Shown here piece after piece: positions 1-5,596 of a stretch of 6,519 bases of DNA. Source of the DNA: an uncultured Collinsella sp. GTDB taxonomy: Bacteria > Actinomycetota > Coriobacteriia > Coriobacteriales > Coriobacteriaceae. A model generated the notes under the pieces. It made no database searches. It was not told the DNA's origin and saw only the letters and a program-made list of their open reading frames with translations. Numbering within the stretch: the stretch's first letter is position 1; each line of letters starts with the position of its first letter. The stretch lies in assembly GCA_937934355.1 (NCBI GenBank), contig CALGZY010000115.1, positions 1-6,519 of the forward strand, read 5' to 3'. The translations under genes were made by a program, and so were the position numbers.

Positions 1-2596
1 TAAAGAGGCTCTCGGCGCCGCAGCCGTAGCCGGGCGTGGAGACGGCCAGGGCGTCACCGGTGGCGGTGAGCGCCTCGACGGCATCAAACGCGGCGAGCAG
101 CTGCTGGGCGTCGGGGCGGTAGTCCTCGCCATAGGTGGCGGGGGCGATACGCACGACGCGATGCGTCAGGCCCTTGAACTCGGGCGAGACGGCACGGGCG
201 GCACGGCCCACGGCAACAGCGAAGCTGATCAGGGTGGGCGGAACGTTGAGCTCGCCGGCCTCGTCCTCAAACGAGCCGCTCATGGAATCCTTGCCGCCGA
301 TGGCGCCGGCACCCAGGTCGACTTGGGCCATGAGAGCGCCCAGGACGGCTGCCATGGGCTTGCCCCAGCGCTCTGCCTCGGTACGCAGGCGCTCGAAGTA
401 CTCCTGGAAGGAGAGGTAGGCGCGCTTGTGCTCAAAGCCGGCGGCCACGAGCTTGGCGATGGACTCGACCACGGACAGGTAGGCGCCCGCAAACTGGTCG
501 GCCTCCATCAGATAGGGGTTAAAGCCCCATGCCATAGCGCTTGCCGTGGTGGTCTCGCCGTCCACGGGGAACTTGGCGACCATGGCCGAGCTCGGGGTGA
601 GCTGCGTCTTGCCGCCAAAAGGCATAAGCACGGTCGCGGCACCGATGGTGGAGTCGAAGCGCTCGGAAAGGCCCTTGTTGGAGGCAACGTTGAGGTCGGT
701 GACAAGCGAGGTCATGCGCTCGGCAAGCGTGGTGCCGGCCCAGCTGGGCTGCCACACGCTGCGGGCGCACACATGGGCGGCCTGGTGCTTGGGCGCACCG
801 TTGGAGTTGAGGAACTCGCGGGACAGATCGACGATGGCGACGCCGTTCCAGGCCATGCGCATGCGCGGCTCGGCGGTAACCTCGGCGATAACGGTCGCCT
901 CCAGGTTTTCCTCGGCGGCGTAGCCCATGAACTCCTCGACGTCACCGTCGGCGACGGCGCAGGCCATACGCTCCTGGGACTCGGAGATGGCGAGCTCGGT
1001 GCCGTCCAGGCCGTCGTACTTCTTGGTCACGGTGTCCAGGTCCACGTACAGGCCGTCGGCAAGTTCGCCTACAGCGACCGAGACGCCGCCGGCGCCAAAG
1101 TCATTGCAGCGCTTGATCAGACGGCAGGCGTCGCCGCGGCGGAACAGACGCTGCAGCTTGCGCTCGACTGGAGCGTTGCCCTTCTGGACCTCGGCGCCCG
1201 AGGTCTCGATGGACTCGGTGTTCTGAGTTTTGGAGGAGCCGGTGGCGCCGCCGATGCCGTCACGGCCGGTGCGGCCGCCCAGCAGGATGATCTTGTCGGT
1301 GGGGGCGGGGCACTCGCGACGCACGTGGTTTGCCGGGGTAGCGCCCACGACGGCGCCGACCTCCATGCGCTTGGCCACGTAGCCAGGGTGATAGAGCTCG
1401 TTGACCTGACCGGTGGCAAGGCCGATCTGGTTGCCGTAGCTGGAGTAGCCGGCAGCGGCAGTGGTCACGAGCTTGCGCTGCGGCAGCTTGCCCTCGAGCG
1501 TCTCGGACACGGGGACGGTGGGGTCGCCGGCACCGGTGACGCGCATGGCCTGATACACATAGCTGCGGCCCGAGAGCGGGTCACGGATAGCGCCGCCCAC
1601 GCAGGTGGCGGCACCGCCGAAGGGCTCGATCTCGGTCGGGTGGTTGTGGGTCTCGTTCTTAAACAGGAACAGCCAGTCCTGGTCCTCGCCATCGACATCG
1701 ACCTTCACCTTGACGGTGCAGGCGTTGATCTCCTCGGACTCATCGACATCGGTCATGACGCCGGTCTTCTTAAGGTACTTGGCGCCGATGGTGCCCATGT
1801 CCATGAGGCAGACGGGCTTGGCGTCGCGGCTGAGTTCGTGGCGCATCTCCATGTAGCGGTCGAAGGCTTGCTGCACCACGGCGTCGTCGATCGTCACGTC
1901 GTCAAGGACGGTGCCGAAGGTGGTGTGGCGGCAGTGGTCGGACCAGTAGGTGTCGATCACGCGGATCTCGGTGATGGTGGGGTCGCGGTCCTCATCGCGG
2001 AAGTACTGCTGGCAGAAGGCGATGTCCGCCTCGTCCATGGCAAGGCCGCGATCGGCGATAAAGGCGGCAAGGCCGGCCTCGTCGAGCTCGCGGAAGCCGT
2101 CGAGCACCTCGACGGGTTGGGGCTCGGGGGTCTCCATGTACAGCGTCTCGGGCAGGTCGAGCGAGGCGATGCGCGCCTCGACGGGGTTCACCACGTAGTG
2201 CTTGATGGCATCGATGGCGGCCTCGTCCAGAGCGCCCGAGATCATATAGACCTTGGCGGAGCGCACGGCGGGGCGCTCGCCCTGGCTGATGAGCTGCACG
2301 CACTCGCTGGCGGAGTCGGCGCGCTGGTCAAACTGGCCAGGCAGGAATTCGACGGCAAAGACGGCGCCATCGCTTGCGGGGAGTTCGTCGTAGGTCACAT
2401 CGACCTGGGGCTCGCTAAAGACGGTCGGCACGCAGGAGCGGAAAAGCTCCTCGTCGATGCCCTCGACGTCGTAGCGGTTGATGATCCTCAGGGCCTCGAT
2501 GCCCTTGATGCCGAGAATTTCGGTCAGCTCGCCCTTGAGCTGCTGAGCCTCGACGTCGAACCCGGGTTTCTTCTCCACGTAGATACGAGAGACCAT
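1..2596 (-). CDS. purL: Phosphoribosylformylglycinamidine synthase, long single-chain form (partial, 3' end outside window)
   Basis: PurL catalyses the ATP- and glutamine-dependent conversion of FGAR to FGAM, the fourth step of purine synthesis in the cytoplasm. The frame reads 865 codons from the ATG at 2596 to the left edge with no stop, so the C-terminus is missing. Visible motifs: an N-terminal PurS-like region (about residues 1-150, beginning MVSRIYVEKK); WSDHCRHTTF at 218-227; KNETHNHPTEIEPFGG from 313; GGRTGRDGIGGAT from 440; FGAGGV at 500-505; GGKDSM at 767-772. Together these are the paired AIRS-type ATP-binding halves of FGAM synthase. The long form is usually about 1,240-1,300 residues and ends in a class I glutaminase domain, which would lie left of the window. 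The start fits the family N-terminus and has a good ribosome binding site. The gene is divergent from the antiporter. Identification is secure from the motifs. Confidence 0.96.
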   Translation of the reverse strand, partial: MVSRIYVEKKPGFDVEAQQLKGELTEILGIKGIEALRIINRYDVEGIDEELFRSCVPTVFSEPQVDVTYDELPASDGAVFAVEFLPGQFDQRADSASECVQLISQGERPAVRSAKVYMISGALDEAAIDAIKHYVVNPVEARIASLDLPETLYMETPEPQPVEVLDGFRELDEAGLAAFIADRGLAMDEADIAFCQQYFRDEDRDPTITEIRVIDTYWSDHCRHTTFGTVLDDVTIDDAVVQQAFDRYMEMRHELSRDAKPVCLMDMGTIGAKYLKKTGVMTDVDESEEINACTVKVKVDVDGEDQDWLFLFKNETHNHPTEIEPFGGAATCVGGAIRDPLSGRSYVYQAMRVTGAGDPTVPVSETLEGKLPQRKLVTTAAAGYSSYGNQIGLATGQVNELYHPGYVAKRMEVGAVVGATPANHVRRECPAPTDKIILLGGRTGRDGIGGATGSSKTQNTESIETSGAEVQKGNAPVERKLQRLFRRGDACRLIKRCNDFGAGGVSVAVGELADGLYVDLDTVTKKYDGLDGTELAISESQERMACAVADGDVEEFMGYAAEENLEATVIAEVTAEPRMRMAWNGVAIVDLSREFLNSNGAPKHQAAHVCARSVWQPSWAGTTLAERMTSLVTDLNVASNKGLSERFDSTIGAATVLMPFGGKTQLTPSSAMVAKFPVDGETTTASAMAWGFNPYLMEADQFAGAYLSVVESIAKLVAAGFEHKRAYLSFQEYFERLRTEAERWGKPMAAVLGALMAQVDLGAGAIGGKDSMSGSFEDEAGELNVPPTLISFAVAVGRAARAVSPEFKGLTHRVVRIAPATYGEDYRPDAQQLLAAFDAVEALTATGDALAVSTPGYGCGAESLF

Positions 2597-2605
2597 TGGT
2601 TCCTG

Positions 2606-2612
2606 CCTTCCT
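2606..2612 (-). promoter_or_regulatory. Ribosome binding site of purL
   Basis: On the minus strand AGGAAGG lies 9 nt before the ATG at 2596. A second AGGA lies closer to the start codon. This supports the 2596 start over an in-frame ATG 31 codons upstream (A at 2689). Confidence 0.65.
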
Positions 2613-2705
2613 GATCGGTTGGGCGTACGGTACGGTATGCGGCAGCGGTCGGTTTGCGGGGTCTGCCCTGCAGTCGCCTTGAGCCACATGTTTGTAAACC
2701 TCACT

Positions 2706-2711
2706 ATGATA
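2706..2711 (-). promoter_or_regulatory. Candidate -10 box for purL
   Basis: The minus strand reads TATCAT here, about 110 nt before the purL ATG. I see no convincing -35 hexamer at 16-18 bp, so this is tentative. The resulting leader of about 100 nt contains no recognisable purine riboswitch. A short palindrome, GTTTGTAAAC, lies at 2690-2699 just downstream of the box. Confidence 0.3.
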
Positions 2712-2744
2712 CGACAGCTCGCGGCGCGTTGAGGACGGCGAGGG

Positions 2745-2753
2745 TGCTACAGT
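2745..2753 (+). promoter_or_regulatory. Candidate extended -10 promoter for the antiporter gene
   Basis: TGCTACAGT is an extended -10 element (TGn followed by TACAGT). It lies about 27 nt upstream of the ATG at 2781 and would give a leader of about 20 nt. The only -35-like hexamer nearby, TTGAGG at 2729-2734, is just 13 bp away. Recognition would therefore have to rely on the TG extension. Confidence 0.4.
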
Positions 2754-2780
2754 GAAGCGCAAACAAGAGAAAGGCATCAC

Positions 2781-4343
2781 ATGGCATTCGTTTCACTCGC
2801 CATCATCGCGCTCGTGGCCTTTGCAAGCCCCTTCATCGCCTCGGCGATTCCCGGGAAACCCGTTCCCGAGACGGTCTTTTTGCTCGTGTTCGGCGCGGTG
2901 CTGGGACCCCATATGCTCGACATTATCCATGTAGATGCCGAGGTCTCGCTCGTGTCCGAGCTCGGCCTGGCCTTTTTGTTCCTGCTTGCCGGCTTTGAGA
3001 TCGACCCCAAGAGCATCACGGGCGTCGAGGGGCGCTACGGCTTGGCGACGTGGGTCGTCACGTTTGGTATCGCCTGGCTTGCCGTGCGCTTTACCCCGTG
3101 GTTCTCGGTCAGCCATTTCGACGGTATCGCCGTGACGCTTGCCCTCACTTCGACGGCGCTCGGTACGCTCGTGCCCATCATGCGTGAGCGCTCGCTCACC
3201 GGCACGCGCGTGGGCGACTCGATTCTCGCGTATGGCACTTGGGGCGAGCTCGGTCCCGTGCTCGCCATGTCGGTGCTGTTGTCTGCCCGCACTGGCATCC
3301 AAACGCTCGTTATCCTTGGCTTGTTTGCGGTGGTTTGCGTGTTGCTGGCCGTGGTCCCGAGCCGCTCCAAGCGCGTCGGCAGCCGCTTCTTTGCGTTTGT
3401 TGAGGAGCGCGCCGATACCACGTCGCAGACCTTCGTGCGCCTGACGGTGCTCATCCTGGTCACGCTCGTGGCATTCTCGGCTGTCTTTGATCTCGACATC
3501 GTGTTGGGTTCTTTTGCCGCCGGCTTTGTCCTGCGCTATATCATCCCCGAGGGCAACCATACGCTCGAGACCAAGCTCGACGGTCTGGCCTACGGTTTTT
3601 TGATTCCGGTGTTCTTTACCGTATCGGGCGCAAAGATCGATCTGACGGCCGTGGCGTCGCGCCCGGGTCTGCTCGTGGGCTTTATCGTGGCGTTGTTGAT
3701 TATTCGTGCCGTGCCCATTCTTATTTCCATGAGCATTTGTCCTGCGACGCGCGATGTGTCGGCGTATGGCCGCATTACCGTGGCCCTGTACTGCACCACG
3801 GCCCTGCCGATCATCGTTGCCGTGACGAGCGTTGCCGTCAACGCGAGCGCGCTGTCGCAAGATATTGCGTCGGTCATGGTTGCCGCCGGCGCCATCACGG
3901 TGTTCTTGATGCCATTGCTCGCGCAGCTCTTCTACCGTGTGGTCGACGCCGCGCCGGTTGCCGCCGTGGCAGAAGTTGCCGAGCATCCATCCGATGCGCT
4001 CGACATCCTGCGTGCTCATCACGATTTGGCAAGCCTGCTCGCACGCGAGCACGAGCTACTGACCTCGCATGGTCACGGTCGCGTATTCGAGGGCCTGCCT
4101 ACGCTCGATACGATTGCCGAGCGTCTTTCCGCCGAGGCAGCGAGCGGCCACATCGATGCCCGCATCGTGGACGCGGCGCATCTGCTTGCCGATAAGACCT
4201 ATGGAGACGAGGTCGACCCCAGCAAGCTCACTCCGCGTGAGCGCCGCCGCCTGGAGCGCGCCAAGCTCGCCGTGCACGAATACCGCCGCCGCATGCTGGA
4301 GCTCTACGCGCGCGAAGAGGCCGAGGACGATGACGGTAAGTAG
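2781..4343 (+). CDS. Kef-type (CPA2 family) cation:proton antiporter
   Basis: A 520-residue inner-membrane protein predicted to exchange K+ or Na+ for protons. About twelve hydrophobic segments fill residues 5-388. They include GLAFLFLLAGFEID at 62-75, the typical CPA2/Kef helix-3 signature, ALTSTALGTLVPIMRE at 121-136, and LGSFAAGFVLR at 242-252. Glu156 in the segment after residue 145 lies about where Kef proteins carry an acidic ion-coupling residue; that alignment is by eye. Residues about 390-520 form a hydrophilic, charged, mostly helical tail ending in acidic residues. There is no Rossmann-type TrkA/RCK domain, so ligand gating as in KefB/KefC is not expected. The start has AAAGG 6 nt upstream. 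The gene stands alone: purL diverges on the left, and a convergent SDR gene lies to the right beyond a repeat array and terminator. The ion specificity cannot be read from sequence. Confidence 0.88.
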   Translation: MAFVSLAIIALVAFASPFIASAIPGKPVPETVFLLVFGAVLGPHMLDIIHVDAEVSLVSELGLAFLFLLAGFEIDPKSITGVEGRYGLATWVVTFGIAWLAVRFTPWFSVSHFDGIAVTLALTSTALGTLVPIMRERSLTGTRVGDSILAYGTWGELGPVLAMSVLLSARTGIQTLVILGLFAVVCVLLAVVPSRSKRVGSRFFAFVEERADTTSQTFVRLTVLILVTLVAFSAVFDLDIVLGSFAAGFVLRYIIPEGNHTLETKLDGLAYGFLIPVFFTVSGAKIDLTAVASRPGLLVGFIVALLIIRAVPILISMSICPATRDVSAYGRITVALYCTTALPIIVAVTSVAVNASALSQDIASVMVAAGAITVFLMPLLAQLFYRVVDAAPVAAVAEVAEHPSDALDILRAHHDLASLLAREHELLTSHGHGRVFEGLPTLDTIAERLSAEAASGHIDARIVDAAHLLADKTYGDEVDPSKLTPRERRRLERAKLAVHEYRRRMLELYAREEAEDDDGK

Positions 4344-4358
4344 TCGATACTCTCTCGG

Positions 4359-4528
4359 GGAAGCCGTGTCCCGCTTTGAAGGCTCGGAACGGGATGTGGT
4401 TTCCGCATCGGCCCCCATCGGGAAGCCACATCCCAGAATGGACACTCAGAGTGGGATGCGGTTTCCGCAAGGAGGTCCTGAGGGAAGCTGCGTCCCGGTC
4501 TGAGCCGGAATTCTGGGACGCAGCTTCC
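4359..4528. repeat. Array of six alternating 14-bp inverted repeats (REP/BIME-like), 62-bp period
   Basis: Six copies of one 14-bp motif alternate in orientation. GGAAGCYRYRTCCC occurs at 4359-4372, 4421-4434 and 4483-4496. Its reverse complement form, GGGAYGYRGYTTCC, occurs at 4391-4404, 4453-4466 and 4515-4528. Start-to-start distances are 32, 30, 32, 30 and 32 bp, so the block is three tandem 62-bp units. Each unit is two facing arms with an 18-bp loop, followed by a 16-bp spacer. The last unit has perfectly complementary arms, while the others pair mainly with G-U wobbles. The array begins 15 bp after the antiporter stop codon and ends 14 bp before the terminator. I see no coding potential in it. 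The layout resembles REP/BIME clusters of other bacteria, but I cannot name a known family. Confidence 0.85.
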
Positions 4529-4542
4529 ACTTCAAACAGAAG

Positions 4543-4583
4543 AAGGCGCGCTGCCTGCAGTTGATGCAGGCAGCGCGCCTTTT
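4543..4583. terminator. Bidirectional rho-independent terminator between antiporter and SDR genes
   Basis: A perfect 17-bp GC-rich stem (4543-4559 with 4565-4581) closes a 5-nt loop, GTTGA. On the plus strand it ends in TTTT at 4580-4583. On the minus strand the stem is followed by the pyrimidine-rich CTTCTTCTGTTT. It lies between convergent genes, 43 bp from the SDR stop codon, so it can serve both transcripts. The U-tract is better in the plus direction. Confidence 0.88.
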
Positions 4584-4626
4584 GCGTTGAGCAATGTTGA
4601 AGCTAGGAGCTGAGGCTTGTGGCCTC

Positions 4627-5376
4627 TTAGGAACGGGCGGCTCCGTCGACGGGGAGCACGGCGCCCGTGACATAGGAGGACATGTCGCTCGCCAGGAAAA
4701 CAAAAGCGTTGGCGACATCCTCGGGCTCGCCCATGCGGCCGAGCGGAATAGTGGCGACGATGGGCTTGATGACCTCTTCGGGCAGGTTGGCGACCATATC
4801 TGTCTTGGTCACGCCGGGTGCGACGGCATTAACGCGAATGCCCATGGGGGCGAGCTCGCGCGAGAGCGACTGGACCATGCCGTTGACGGCAAACTTGGAC
4901 GTGGGGTAACCGACGCCGGAGGGCTGGCCGTACTTGGCGACCATCGAGCTCGTGGTAGTGATGGTGCCGCCGTGGCCGGCCTCGGTCATAATCTTGGCGG
5001 CCGCCTGGTGACCGTTAAAGACAGCGACGACGTTGAGGTCCATGACTTTGGCGAACTCCTCGGCCGTGTAGTCCAAAAGGGGCGAGCGCTGGGAGATGCC
5101 GGCATTGTTGACGACCGTGTCCAGGCCGCCCATGTCGGTTGCAGCCTGGGTAAAGGCCTCAGTCACGGCCTCGAGCGAGGTGAGGTCGCAGGAACGGCCC
5201 CAGACCTTGGCGTCGGGATAGGCGGCTGTCAGCTTCTCAACGGCCGCGTCGGCAGTCTCCTGGCGCGAGCCAAAGACGGTGACGGCAGCGCCTTCCTCGA
5301 TAAAACGGCAGGCGATCGCATAGCCGATACCGCGCGTGCCTCCGGTGATGATTGCTTTCTTGCCCTCGAGCAACAT
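4627..5376 (-). CDS. Short-chain dehydrogenase/reductase (SDR), classical type; FabG- or BaiA-like
   Basis: A 249-residue NAD(P)-dependent cytoplasmic oxidoreductase with a Rossmann fold. It has the cofactor motif TGGTRGIG at 11-18, NNAG at 90-93, and the catalytic tetrad Asn115, Ser144, Tyr157 and Lys161, with a PG motif at 187-188. Arg15 and the Ser37-Arg38 pair after the second strand suggest a preference for NADP(H). Length and motifs fit both FabG (3-oxoacyl-ACP reductase) and the bile-acid enzyme BaiA. From memory, stretches such as LNVVAVFNG and SGVGYPTSK look closer to BaiA. No fatty-acid or bile-acid genes are adjacent, so the substrate is unknown. The frame stays open further upstream, but the ATG at 5376 matches the family N-terminus and has a strong ribosome binding site. 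The gene is downstream of hom on the same strand but separated by a terminator and about 220 bp, so it is probably transcribed alone. Confidence 0.9.
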   Translation of the reverse strand: MLLEGKKAIITGGTRGIGYAIACRFIEEGAAVTVFGSRQETADAAVEKLTAAYPDAKVWGRSCDLTSLEAVTEAFTQAATDMGGLDTVVNNAGISQRSPLLDYTAEEFAKVMDLNVVAVFNGHQAAAKIMTEAGHGGTITTTSSMVAKYGQPSGVGYPTSKFAVNGMVQSLSRELAPMGIRVNAVAPGVTKTDMVANLPEEVIKPIVATIPLGRMGEPEDVANAFVFLASDMSSYVTGAVLPVDGAARS

Positions 5377-5380
5377 GGTG

Positions 5381-5388
5381 CTTCCTCT
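5381..5388 (-). promoter_or_regulatory. Ribosome binding site fixing the SDR start
   Basis: The minus strand reads AGAGGAAG, with its AGGA core 6 nt before the ATG at 5376. The upstream in-frame ATG at 5391 nearly abuts this site and has no comparable site of its own. This supports the 249-residue product over the longer reading from 5496. Confidence 0.7.
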
Positions 5389-5427
5389 CATCGCGGGCGG
5401 ACATACACGGCACAGCATAGCGGCGGC

Positions 5428-5456
5428 AAAATACAGCTGCCGTCGCATATCGGCAA
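5428..5456 (-). promoter_or_regulatory. Candidate promoter of the SDR gene (proximal)
   Basis: On the minus strand TTGCCG (5451-5456) and TATTTT (5428-5433) are separated by 17 bp, with four of six consensus matches each. It is an alternative or addition to the distal candidate and would give a leader of about 45 nt. Confidence 0.3.
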
Positions 5457-5458
5457 AC

Positions 5459-5487
5459 GGTATCCACGGTTGTTGACGAACGGTCAA
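5459..5487 (-). promoter_or_regulatory. Candidate promoter of the SDR gene (distal)
   Basis: On the minus strand TTGACC (5482-5487) and GATACC (5459-5464) are separated by exactly 17 bp. The -35 matches consensus at five of six positions and the -10 at only three. It would give a leader of about 75 nt. Confidence 0.35.
5473..5487. repeat. Short inverted repeat overlapping the SDR -35 region
   Basis: TTGAC-GAACG-GTCAA is a 5+5+5 bp dyad, and its right half is part of the distal -35 hexamer. It could be a repressor site for the SDR gene, but a dyad this short can arise by chance. Confidence 0.3.
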
Positions 5488-5531
5488 GTTGTTCAAACGT
5501 TAGTCGACCACTTCGTGCAAAAGATGTAACT

Positions 5532-5566
5532 AAAAGGGGCTCCCATCCGATCGGACGGGAGCCCCT
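5532..5566 (-). terminator. Rho-independent terminator of hom
   Basis: Read on the minus strand, AGGGGCTCCC and GGGAGCCCCT form a 10-bp stem. It continues through a G-U pair and TCC/GGA to a GATC loop, and is followed directly by TTTT. The wobble pair is G-U in the minus-strand RNA but A-C in the plus-strand RNA, so pairing and U-tract agree on direction. It lies about 30 bp after the hom stop codon and separates hom from the SDR gene. Confidence 0.9.
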
Positions 5567-5596
5567 CATGCGTTGTTTGATTTGCCGAGAATCGGG

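Noticed and set aside
161..2614. 817-codon open frame on the plus strand, the longest closed ORF in the window
   Set aside because: It lies opposite purL, whose minus-strand frame carries a complete set of PurL motifs. The translated product is low-complexity (rich in Gly, Ala, Leu, Val, His, Asp) and matches nothing I recognise. It is a by-product of GC-rich codon use.
2651..2765. CGCAAAC-like half sites (around 2651-2660 on the minus strand and 2758-2764 on the plus strand) resembling the E. coli PurR operator
   Set aside because: They are isolated 7-base matches far apart, without the palindromic partner, and the E. coli-type PurR is not expected in this lineage.
2793..4052. 419-codon open frame on the minus strand
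   Set aside because: It is antisense to the antiporter gene, with an implausible Arg/His/Gln/Gly-rich composition and no hydrophobic core. The plus-strand frame encodes a clear membrane transporter.
4359..4528. CRISPR array
   Set aside because: The repeats are only 14 bp, alternate in orientation, vary in sequence and have 16-18 bp spacers. No cas genes are nearby.
5377..5496. Longer SDR reading with 40 extra N-terminal residues
   Set aside because: The extension is not typical of SDRs, runs through the ribosome binding site and the proximal promoter candidate, and the start at 5376 fits the family N-terminus.
4594..5529. 311-codon open frame on the plus strand
   Set aside because: It is antisense to the SDR gene, which has an intact catalytic tetrad. 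The frame also starts inside the SDR 3' region with no convincing ribosome binding site.
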